From Pseudomonas arcuscaelestis (GTDB taxonomy: Bacteria > Pseudomonadota > Gammaproteobacteria > Pseudomonadales > Pseudomonadaceae), in contig NZ_JACOPV010000003.1 in assembly GCF_016881005.1 (NCBI RefSeq), forward strand, positions 399,166-463,165: a stretch of 64,000 nucleotides of DNA, in the 5' to 3' direction. This document shows positions 47,788-54,952 of this stretch, piece by piece. The first letter of the stretch is position 1. Each line of letters opens with the position of its first letter. The notes under the pieces were generated by a model that searched no databases, was not told where the DNA came from, and saw only the letters and a program-made list of their open reading frames with translations. The translations under genes and the position numbers were made by a program.

Positions 47788-48542
47788 GTGGACGAGTACA
47801 GGGCAAAGTTGCCTTGGTCACAGGCGGCGCAAACGGTATTGGCCGCGCTTGCGCGCGGTTGCTGGCGGCAGAAGGCGCGCAGGTGGTGATCAGCGACATT
47901 GATGAACAAGCAGGCCAGGCCCTTGCCGCCGAGATAGGCCCGGCCGCCGCCTTTGTTCGTCACGATGCCAGCAGTGAAAACGACTGGCAGCAGGTGATGG
48001 CCTATTTGCGTGATCGGCATGGGCGCCTGGATATTCTGTTCAATAACGCGGGCATCCTGCGCAGCGGCTCGATTGAAGATACGTTGCTGGATGACTGGCA
48101 TCGGGTACTGCAGGTGAACAGCGACAGCGTGTTTCTCGGCTGCCGTGAGGGCATTGCGCTGATGAAGGCAACGGGTGGCTCGATCATCAATATGTCATCG
48201 ATTGCGGCGTTGGGTGGGCGTGGTGATTACCTGGCTTACAGCGCTTCCAAAGGCGCGGTGGCGGCCTTGTCGCGTTCGGTGGCGGTGCATTGTCGCCAGC
48301 GCAAGTACCGTATTCGTTGCAATACGTTGCACCCGGACAGCGTACTCACTGCCATGACTCGCGGCAGTTGGCCGGCAGGGCTTGACCCTGAGCGGATGAC
48401 TATCGATAGCGATCCGATGCAGCGCATGTGTCTGCCAGAAGATGTAGCTGCCAGTGTGTTGTTCCTGGCCAGCGATGAGTCGCGGGCGATCAACGGAGTG
48501 GAGCTGCGGGTCGACAGCGGGCAGCTGCTGATGAGTATTTAG
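47784..48542 (+). CDS. SDR family oxidoreductase
   Basis: 252 residues, ATG overlapping the preceding stop; GAGGA upstream. TGGANGIG, DISDIDE-type acidic end of strand 2 (favours NAD), NNAG, MSSIAALGG and the YSASKGAVAALS Tyr/Lys pair are intact. Probably oxidises or reduces a hydroxyl/keto group on the same ring intermediate as the two FAD dehydrogenases. It ends the plus-strand operon. Confidence 0.82.
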   Translation: MSGRVQGKVALVTGGANGIGRACARLLAAEGAQVVISDIDEQAGQALAAEIGPAAAFVRHDASSENDWQQVMAYLRDRHGRLDILFNNAGILRSGSIEDTLLDDWHRVLQVNSDSVFLGCREGIALMKATGGSIINMSSIAALGGRGDYLAYSASKGAVAALSRSVAVHCRQRKYRIRCNTLHPDSVLTAMTRGSWPAGLDPERMTIDSDPMQRMCLPEDVAASVLFLASDESRAINGVELRVDSGQLLMSI

Positions 48543-48688
48543 GGCGGGGCATGTGCGATGGTAGCGTGAAGTCACCGTTGCGCCTTACACGTGCCGACGC
48601 CGATCCAGTTGCCACCGCCACGCTAGCCTTGAGCGTGCCGGGGGGCTCACAGGTCCGTCGACACGCTTTAGCTTTACCCCTACAGCGC

Positions 48689-49543
48689 TTAGAAATGCCA
48701 CTCCATGTGCAGTGTCGGGGCATGGGTATTGACGCCCGGTTTATGCATCGCACCGTACTTGTGGTGCCACCACTCATAGCCAGGGCCGACCCAGAGCGTG
48801 CTCGCCGTTCCCCACGCCAGTTTGCCGACATCAACCATCAATGCGCCACGTATCAGGCTTTCCTCGCCGGTGTCGTCGTTGAAATAGTCCTTGCCCTTGG
48901 CCGTCTTGTAACTGGCGAATCCGTGGAACTTCCACGCAGCCTCGCCAAGTTGGAAGGGGTAGCCCCAGGCGAGATGAATGACGTAGTAGGGATCGAATTC
49001 GATGTTTTCTGTTTTGCACGCGGACAGACCGCAGTGGTTCCATTCCATCGAATACAGCAGGCTCAGGTCTAGATAACCGGGCACATCGAACTTGAGCGTG
49101 GGCCCGATCAGCAATTGGCGTTTGCGAGTGGAAAAGTCGTTGTTCTTGTAGTTCAGTTCAATACCGCCGGTCAGGGCTACGTCCTTGATCGGGCCATAGC
49201 GCAGTGAACGGTCGAACACCTTGCTCAGGAACACTTGATGGCGATAGACCAGGTACGCCTCGACGGCGCCGGAGTCGCTGTCCTTTTTCGGGTCATTGCT
49301 GTCGGACTTGAGCACGTCCAGGTTGAAGAAATTAGCGCCCCATTCATTTCCACTGCTGTGGCCAAGCTGGTAGATCTCCTTCTGGATTTTCTTGTCCACG
49401 GGTGGCTCGCTGTAATGCTCACCGTAGCGAAAGCCGACAAAGGTGTCGCTCCACTGCGCCGCATTGGCGACAACAGCAGTGCTGCACAGGGTTAAAGCGC
49501 TCAGTACCTTGCAAATGCGTTGTTGTAATTGTTGTGCGTTCAT
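48689..49543 (-). CDS. Tsx-like outer-membrane channel protein
   Basis: 284 residues from the start at 49543; the extension to 49576 would spoil the signal peptide. Signal sequence ICKVLSALTLCSTAVVANA, then a beta-barrel protein beginning QWSDTFVGFRYG and ending LHMEWHF with C-terminal Phe. The Asp/Asn-rich repeats and FVGFRYG opening resemble the nucleoside-channel Tsx/OmpW-like family found beside catabolic genes. Likely substrate uptake through the outer membrane, with the adjacent MFS permease at the inner membrane. No strong ribosome-binding site was seen. Confidence 0.7.
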   Translation of the reverse strand: MNAQQLQQRICKVLSALTLCSTAVVANAAQWSDTFVGFRYGEHYSEPPVDKKIQKEIYQLGHSSGNEWGANFFNLDVLKSDSNDPKKDSDSGAVEAYLVYRHQVFLSKVFDRSLRYGPIKDVALTGGIELNYKNNDFSTRKRQLLIGPTLKFDVPGYLDLSLLYSMEWNHCGLSACKTENIEFDPYYVIHLAWGYPFQLGEAAWKFHGFASYKTAKGKDYFNDDTGEESLIRGALMVDVGKLAWGTASTLWVGPGYEWWHHKYGAMHKPGVNTHAPTLHMEWHF

Positions 49544-49650
49544 CGAGGTGCATTTCCGATGGCTTGCCAGCTGCACAGCTCGTGCGCCGCTGGCGTTGGG
49601 GAAGGACGGTACGGCCGGGCCCAGGTTTTCTCCGGGCGAGCAGTCCCGAG

Positions 49651-49669
49651 CCGACAGGCAAACTGTCGG
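49651..49669 (-). terminator. Terminator after MFS permease gene
   Basis: CCGACAG-GCAAA-CTGTCGG, a perfect 7-bp stem about 30 bp past the stop of the minus-strand MFS gene ending at 49701. No clear U tract. Confidence 0.55.
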
Positions 49670-49700
49670 GCAGTACGCTTGCGATTTCAGCGTGAGGTGA

Positions 49701-50939
49701 TCAGGAGGTAGCGTTTTGCGCAGGCTTCAAGGGTGTTGCGTGGATGCCCAGTGGTGCTTCGGCATGTGGCATGAAAAACATGATTAGCATGCCAGCTGCA
49801 AAGAATCCGGCGCATACCAGCAACCCCAACGCCAAGCTGTAGCTGGTTGCAATACCGCTGAGCAGCAAGGGTGCGAAAGCGGCAAGGCCACGGCCGAAGT
49901 TAAAACAGAAGCCGGCGCCAATGGTACGAACGCGCACCGGGTAAAGGGCACTGAAATATGAAGCGAACAGGCTGGCAAAGGCATAGAAGAAGGCGTACAC
50001 CGGGCCGAGCCAGAACAGAATCTGGTTATCGGTGGTTAGGGCGTAGATTGCCAGCATCACTGAACTGCCCAGCAGCGACAATAGCGTGGCATTGCGCTTG
50101 CCGATACGGTCAGCGAAAAAGCCGAAGGCGTTGATGCCGATAAACGCGCCAATGTTCATGATGGTCATGAAGTGCGCCATCATCCCGATCTCCAAGCCGC
50201 GCTCGTGCACCAGATAGGTTGGCAACCAGGTACTGGCCCCCCAGAAGCCGATCACCGAACAACTTGCCGCAGCGGTGCCAAGCAGGGTCAGGCGCAGTAA
50301 GCCTGGGGCGAAGATTTCTCGCACCGAAGCATTGCGAGGGGCATCGGCACAGGGGCTGGCGATCGCTTTTTGTGCCTTCCATTCGGGGGACTCTGGAACG
50401 AAGAACCACAGGTACAGCACAGGGATAAGCGTCGAGATGCCCGCAGCAAGGAACAGCACGTGCCAATCCGGCAGCAAAGCCTTGCCAGCCATCGCGGCGA
50501 TTGCTGCGCCGATGGGAAACGAACTGAGCACAAAGCCTGTGGCGCGGGCACGTTGGTGCGCAGGCCAGGTTTCGGCAATGTAGGCCGAAACAATCCCCCA
50601 CACGCCACCCAGGCCCAAACCGGAGAAAAATCGCAGCACCAGTAACAGGTACCAGTTACTGGTGGATGCCACGGCCATAGTCAGCGCACCAAAACTGATC
50701 AGTGACAGCAGCAGCGCCTTGCGCCGGCCAAAGTTGTCCGAGTACCAGCCGGTGGTAATGCTGCTGAAGCCGATACCAAGCAATGTCGCCGACGCGAGCA
50801 TGCCAGCTTGAGCAATGGTCAGGCCCAGGTCCTGCTGGATTACCGGCAGGGCGATGGTCAGCAGAATGATTTCCATCGCGTCGAACAGATAGGCGAGGAA
50901 GCCGCCGACAAGCACATGCCATTTCGAAATGTTCTGCAT
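49701..50939 (-). CDS. MFS permease, aromatic-acid:proton symporter-like
   Basis: 412 residues with about 12 membrane segments. The opening YLFDAMEIILLTIALPVIQ with Asp in helix 1 and the loop motif GWYSDNFGRRKALL are typical of the AAHS/sugar-porter branch. GGAGACACACC precedes the ATG. Most AAHS members import aromatic acids, in keeping with the extradiol dioxygenase nearby. It is preceded by a tiny 16-codon open frame with a strong ribosome-binding site. Confidence 0.8.
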   Translation of the reverse strand: MQNISKWHVLVGGFLAYLFDAMEIILLTIALPVIQQDLGLTIAQAGMLASATLLGIGFSSITTGWYSDNFGRRKALLLSLISFGALTMAVASTSNWYLLLVLRFFSGLGLGGVWGIVSAYIAETWPAHQRARATGFVLSSFPIGAAIAAMAGKALLPDWHVLFLAAGISTLIPVLYLWFFVPESPEWKAQKAIASPCADAPRNASVREIFAPGLLRLTLLGTAAASCSVIGFWGASTWLPTYLVHERGLEIGMMAHFMTIMNIGAFIGINAFGFFADRIGKRNATLLSLLGSSVMLAIYALTTDNQILFWLGPVYAFFYAFASLFASYFSALYPVRVRTIGAGFCFNFGRGLAAFAPLLLSGIATSYSLALGLLVCAGFFAAGMLIMFFMPHAEAPLGIHATPLKPAQNATS

Positions 50940-50951
50940 GGTGTGTCTCCG

Positions 50952-51002
50952 TCAGCGGTCGAACCAAGGTGTGGAAGGGAGGGTTGGGTGGGTATGCCGC
51001 AT
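50952..51002 (-). CDS. Possible 16-residue leader peptide ahead of the MFS permease
   Basis: On the minus strand AAAGGAGAACACC places a strong ribosome-binding site before an ATG; the frame encodes MRHTHPTLPSTPWFDR and then stops 12 bp before the permease start. An AACAAAAA stretch lies just upstream (51017-51024). It might be a regulatory leader or couple translation to the permease. It could also be chance, as short frames with good sites do arise. Confidence 0.35.
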   Translation of the reverse strand: MRHTHPTLPSTPWFDR

Positions 51003-51067
51003 GGTGTTCTCCTTTGTTTTTGTTGTGAACGACATGGCGCGCTTGGCTGTGCGCAGAGCGCAGGCTT

Positions 51068-51679
51068 TTACAGCAGGGCACAACTCTCGTCGAAACTCAG
51101 TCGCGGACTGCGTGGGAACAGCTTCGAGGGATCGCCGTAGCCGATGTTGCAGAGAAAATTGGTGCTTATCTGCTGGCCGGGAAAGCGGGTGCTACCTGCA
51201 AAGAATTCGGCGTCGACCTGCTCATGGTCGAAGCCGGACATCGGTCCGCAGTCAAGACCCAGTGCCCGTGCGGCAAGAATGAGATAGGCACCCTGCAAGG
51301 CGCTGTTTCGCAGCGCAGTGGCATGGATTGCCTGCGGTTGCGCGGCGTACCAGTCGCGCATGCCCGGGTTATGTGGAAACAGGCGTGGTAGCTGCTCGTG
51401 GAAGTTGACGTCATAGCCGATGATCGCGGTGACCGGGGCATTGAGGGTTTTTTCAACGTTGCCCGCGGCTAGCGCAGGCAGCAGTCGCGCCTTGGCGTGG
51501 GCGCTACGCAGAAAGATAATACGCACCGGGCAGCCGTTGGTACTGGTCGGCCCCCAGCGCACCAGGTCGTAGATAGCACGCAGGGTGTCGTCGTCTACAG
51601 CTTTGTCGAGCCAACCATTCTGGCTGCGCGCACTGCGAAACAGCTGGTCGAGGGCGTGGTTGGACAATGTTTCATTCAT
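51068..51679 (-). CDS. Nitroreductase family, malonic-semialdehyde reductase (RutE) type
   Basis: 203 residues from the start at 51679 (CAGGAGTTCTGCC before it). It follows the RutE/YcdI branch: LRAIYDLVRWGPTSTNGCPVR at the FMN site, and GGPMSGFDHEQVD-like region LDCGPMSGFDHEQVD. Family members reduce malonic semialdehyde to 3-hydroxypropionate, or act on quinones or nitro-compounds. In this module it could clean up a reactive aldehyde formed by ring cleavage. It is 15 bp downstream of the dioxygenase gene, so the two are co-transcribed. Confidence 0.8.
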   Translation of the reverse strand: MNETLSNHALDQLFRSARSQNGWLDKAVDDDTLRAIYDLVRWGPTSTNGCPVRIIFLRSAHAKARLLPALAAGNVEKTLNAPVTAIIGYDVNFHEQLPRLFPHNPGMRDWYAAQPQAIHATALRNSALQGAYLILAARALGLDCGPMSGFDHEQVDAEFFAGSTRFPGQQISTNFLCNIGYGDPSKLFPRSPRLSFDESCALL

Positions 51680-51698
51680 GGCAGAACTCCTGTGATGG

Positions 51699-52697
51699 TC
51701 AGCGGCTGCGGCGTTGGCGTTCGGCCAGCGATCGTGGTGCGACGGTCTCGCTTTCATCGCTGCCACCGAGGAAGTACTCCACCGACATGGGCGGTCCCCA
51801 CTGGTACAGGCTGGAATCGCAGGCCTGGGTGCAGTTCATGGGTGAGGCATGATTGAACAGGTCACCGTCGGTGAAGTGCTCGATGAGGTTGCCCGACGGG
51901 TCGCGCCAGTAATCGAATATCTGGCTGCCAAGCACATGGCGGCCAACGCCCCAGAAAGGGGTCCAGCCTTGATCGTCCATCCACTCATGGCCCAGGCATT
52001 GCGCATCGAAGTCCTGAACCTCGAAGGAGGCGTGGTGCACAACATCACGACTGGCCTGGAACAGCGCAATGGTGTGGTGGTCGGTCCATTGGCTGCCGCG
52101 ATTCAGGCGCAGGAATGCCGCCGATGGGCAACCCTGCTCGTCGCCTTCGACGATCAGATCGGACGGCAGCATGCCCAGCACGTTTCGGTACCAGGCAATC
52201 ATGCTGGGCATGTCGGCGACGCCGATTGCGACATGGCCCAGGCGCATGACCTGTGCCGGGCCTTTACCGGGGCGCTGCACATCGCCAAAGCGGCGCTTTT
52301 CGACCGCCGAGTTGAGTACCAGCGCCGAGCGTTGCGTCAGGGCTTGGACCGGCTCGATACCCTGCACCAGTTCGATGCGACGCCCGCAGGGGTCTTGCAG
52401 TGCCACAACATGACCACCGCCGGGGTGCTCCAGCGCCTGGATCGTTGAGGCTCCTGGCAAGCGTTCGGCGAACTGCAGGTCGGCGAACGACTCGACGGCA
52501 AACGCGATGGCGCCCAAGGCCGGCGTGTCAGCGTGCTCGGCAATGTAGACATAGGGCAGCGGCCCGGTACCACGCAGGTAAAGCCGGTGTTTGCTGCGGT
52601 GACAGACAGTCAGGCCGAAGTCGAGCAGGAAGCGTTCAAGCAGGTCCAGATCGGCATGCCGGTAGACCACATGGTTGATGTCTTTGATGTGCAGCAT
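51699..52697 (-). CDS. Two-domain type I extradiol dioxygenase (VOC superfamily)
   Basis: 332 residues with two VOC halves. The C-terminal half holds the iron ligands: His in RLGHVAIGV, His in VVHHASFEV and Glu in GNLIEHFTDGD. The arrangement matches type I catechol 2,3-dioxygenases such as 2,3-dihydroxybiphenyl 1,2-dioxygenase. It cleaves a catechol beside one hydroxyl, giving a semialdehyde or keto acid. GGAGACGCAGCC precedes the ATG. The catechol is presumably made by a flavin-dependent hydroxylase using the reductase at 43166. Substrate unknown. Confidence 0.85.
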   Translation of the reverse strand: MLHIKDINHVVYRHADLDLLERFLLDFGLTVCHRSKHRLYLRGTGPLPYVYIAEHADTPALGAIAFAVESFADLQFAERLPGASTIQALEHPGGGHVVALQDPCGRRIELVQGIEPVQALTQRSALVLNSAVEKRRFGDVQRPGKGPAQVMRLGHVAIGVADMPSMIAWYRNVLGMLPSDLIVEGDEQGCPSAAFLRLNRGSQWTDHHTIALFQASRDVVHHASFEVQDFDAQCLGHEWMDDQGWTPFWGVGRHVLGSQIFDYWRDPSGNLIEHFTDGDLFNHASPMNCTQACDSSLYQWGPPMSVEYFLGGSDESETVAPRSLAERQRRSR

Positions 52698-52892
52698 GGC
52701 TGCGTCTCCTCAGCCCAGGGCCGACGATTTGTTCGGGCGTTCGCTGGCAAGAGGCATTCTCCAGGCAGCCGCACCCGCGAACCGCAAATCGGTCCGGGCG
52801 CGCGCAGCCGGGGTCACGGCGCGGCGAGGCCGACCGTGAAGCTCCCGCCTGTCAAAGGCGAACGGGATTGGACTAGCGTTTCAAACGCGGCC
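52698..52892. promoter_or_regulatory. Intergenic region between FAH and dioxygenase genes
   Basis: 195 bp without a gene. It includes a GGACTAGCG word (52870-52878) that matches the GGACTA core of the operator at 44221-44279. No terminator with a clear U tract and no confident promoter were found. Confidence 0.35.
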
Positions 52893-53759
52893 TCAGGCGG
52901 GCGGCGTCTCAGCGGCGATGGGGTTGACCAAAGTGCCGAGCCCTTCGATCTCCACGGTGCAGACATCACCAGGCTTCATGAACAACATCGGGCGGCGGGC
53001 CCAGCCAATGCCGGCGGGGGTACCGGTAACGATGACATCGCCCGGTTCGAGGGTGACGGCTTCGCTGAGTACGGCGATCAGATGCGCCACATCAAAGACC
53101 ATGTCGGCAGTGTTACCGTGCTGTTCAACCTTGCCGTTCAGGCGAGTCGTCAGCGACAGGCCACGGGCGCCGGGCGGCAACTCATCCGCGCTGACGAAGA
53201 CCGGGCCGAACGCGCCGGTGCCATCGAAGTTCTTGCCGATGGTCCACTGCGGCGACTTGAACTGGTAATCGCGCACCGAGGCTTCGTTGAAGATCGAGTA
53301 GCCGGCAACATGCCGCAAGGCCTGTTCTTGCGAGATGTGACGGCCTCGAGTGCCAATGATCACTGCCAGTTCGCCTTCGTAGTCCAGTTGCTCGGACACC
53401 TGAGGACGGATAATGGCCTCGCCGTGGCCAATCAGTGTCGTGGAGAACCGGGGAAAGAAGGTTGGGTAGGTAGGCTGTTCATAGGGACTTTCCTTGGTGT
53501 GGTCGGCGTAGTTCAGGCCGACACAGACGATTTTGCCGGGGCGTTCGAGAGGCGGCAGATACCGAATCCGCCCGTTGTCGAGTAAGGGCGCTGTGCTCAA
53601 CTGCTGGTGAGCATGCTGCAGCGCCTTCGCGCCGCGACCGAGCAAGTCGAACAGCGAGCCCGGGTAGCCTGGGAGGTTTTCAGTGAGGCCGCGCAGGCCG
53701 CTTTCGGTTTCCACGGCCAGGCCCTTGAGAGCACCCTCGGCAAAGCTGACAAAACGCAT
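52893..53759 (-). CDS. Fumarylacetoacetate hydrolase family protein
   Basis: 288 residues from the start at 53759 (GAGGTACGGATC before it). Core motifs are GLNYADHTKES, DYEGELAVIIG with two metal-binding Glu, NEASVRDYQ, TIGKNFDGTGAFGP and VTGTPAGIGWARRP. The family hydrolyses or decarboxylates beta-dicarbonyl ring-cleavage products such as acylpyruvates. It is likely the step after the extradiol dioxygenase. An AAGAACAATAA stretch (minus, 53776-53786) lies upstream. Divergent from the TetR gene across a palindromic operator. Confidence 0.85.
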   Translation of the reverse strand: MRFVSFAEGALKGLAVETESGLRGLTENLPGYPGSLFDLLGRGAKALQHAHQQLSTAPLLDNGRIRYLPPLERPGKIVCVGLNYADHTKESPYEQPTYPTFFPRFSTTLIGHGEAIIRPQVSEQLDYEGELAVIIGTRGRHISQEQALRHVAGYSIFNEASVRDYQFKSPQWTIGKNFDGTGAFGPVFVSADELPPGARGLSLTTRLNGKVEQHGNTADMVFDVAHLIAVLSEAVTLEPGDVIVTGTPAGIGWARRPMLFMKPGDVCTVEIEGLGTLVNPIAAETPPA

Positions 53760-53799
53760 GATCCGTACCTCGCTGTTATTGTTCTTCAAGGTTTAAGTA

Positions 53800-53821
53800 A
53801 ACGGTACCGTACCGTACCGTT
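53800..53821. promoter_or_regulatory. TetR-type palindromic operator
   Basis: Repeated ACGGTACCGT / ACCGTACCGT forms a 22-bp near-perfect palindrome; only two internal positions break symmetry. It lies between the divergent FAH gene (start 53759) and TetR gene (start 53990), the classic place for autoregulation. Confidence 0.65.
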
Positions 53822-53989
53822 GCGTGAAGATTCCCATTGCGGTCACAGTCTGTCAATGCCATTGCCAGGAAGTGTTTTGCATAAAAATGCAGGTCAGATA
53901 TGCATTTTTATCGACAAAGTGGAACGCCTCCCGCAGGGCAGGTAGGCTTAGCGCGCAGCGATTGCGTCTGGAACTGACAGAGGTGCTAC

Positions 53990-54607
53990 TTGAGCGAGCG
54001 GGTGGAAAGTAAGCGGCAGGTCGAAAAGAGGGAGGGCATTCTCGCCACAGCGACGGAAATGTTCCTTGAAGAGGGTTATGCCGGGGTCAGCGTCGACGCC
54101 ATCATCGCCCGCATCGGCGGCTCCAAGCGTACGGTGTATGCCTACTTCGGGGACAAGGACGGCTTGTTTGCGGCCATTATCGCCCGTCTGTGCGAGCAGA
54201 TCGTCAATCCACTCACGCACATGGACCTCACCTGCAAACCGCTGCCGCAGGCATTGCGCACCATTGCCGAAACCTTCCTGGAGGTAATTCTTTCGCCACG
54301 AACGATCGCCATGCACCGGCTGATCGTCGCTGAAGCATTGCGTGCCCCGGAAGCTGCACGGGCGTTTTTCGAGGCGGCACCCGGCGCAGCCTACGGCTGT
54401 TTGCTTGATTATTTTGTCTGGGCCGAGAAAGACGGAATCGTCCGGGCGGGAGACGCCCAGACCCGGGCAGTGCTGTTTCTTGATGCCCTGACCGGTGATT
54501 TTCAGTTGCGCTGCTTGTTGGGGTTGATGGATATCCCTTCGCAGGTGGATCGACAGCGGCGGGTGGATGAGGCCATCACTATATTTCTGCGGGGTCTGCA
54601 ACCATGA
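53990..54607 (+). CDS. TetR family repressor
   Basis: 205 residues. The N-terminal HTH is typical: REGILATATEMFLEEGYAGVS, VDAIIARIGGSKRTVYAYFG. The C-terminal ligand domain is AcrR-like and helical. The start is a TTG at 53990 with GAGGTG upstream; a GTG at 54002 is an alternative. It probably represses the divergent FAH gene, and perhaps the rest of the ring-cleavage module, until a metabolite binds. Confidence 0.8.
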   Translation: MSERVESKRQVEKREGILATATEMFLEEGYAGVSVDAIIARIGGSKRTVYAYFGDKDGLFAAIIARLCEQIVNPLTHMDLTCKPLPQALRTIAETFLEVILSPRTIAMHRLIVAEALRAPEAARAFFEAAPGAAYGCLLDYFVWAEKDGIVRAGDAQTRAVLFLDALTGDFQLRCLLGLMDIPSQVDRQRRVDEAITIFLRGLQP

Positions 54608-54644
54608 AACGCAGGTGACGGGTGATCATGCCTGCCATCGCTTT

Positions 54645-54902
54645 TTAGCTGGGCGATGCAGCACAATCCTGGTCATCCGCTGACCCTCCTGTGCTGAACA
54701 CGATGCGGCCGCTGCTCAACGCCAGGTAGAGCGCCTCCAGCGCCCTGGCATCGTGGTGCATATGAATGGCGATATCGTCGAGGCGATGGCTGAGCTTTGG
54801 TGCCAGGCCAAGGCGGCGTATTTCCAGCAACAGTTCTGCCGCCGCTTCGTCATTGAACGAAGCGCTTCTGATTGTGCGCAAAAGTTCACCGTGGCTAGTC
54901 AT
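54645..54902 (-). CDS. Small protein of unknown function in the two-partner secretion operon
   Basis: 85 residues from the start at 54902 (GGAG site). I do not recognise a family. It is soluble, with a heptad-like leucine-rich stretch (LLRTIRSASFNDEAAAELLL) and a His-rich middle (IAIHMHHDAR). It lies 51 bp after tpsB on the same strand, so it may be translated from the same mRNA. Roles in biogenesis, regulation or none are all possible. Confidence 0.5.
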   Translation of the reverse strand: MTSHGELLRTIRSASFNDEAAAELLLEIRRLGLAPKLSHRLDDIAIHMHHDARALEALYLALSSGRIVFSTGGSADDQDCAASPS

Positions 54903-54952
54903 GTGCGGTCTCCACAGCGAATGCGCCAGGAGGGGCATTCGCTTCGCTGATT

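Noticed and set aside
44348..53759. Complete steroid-ring degradation cluster
   Set aside because: KstD-like enzymes and an extradiol dioxygenase are suggestive, but no oxygenase subunit, meta-cleavage hydrolase of the HsaD/TesD type or downstream hydratase-aldolase genes are seen.
42117..54607. Region 3 as a defined genomic island with att sites
   Set aside because: A recombinase is present, but I found no tRNA gene, flanking direct repeats or other mobility genes.
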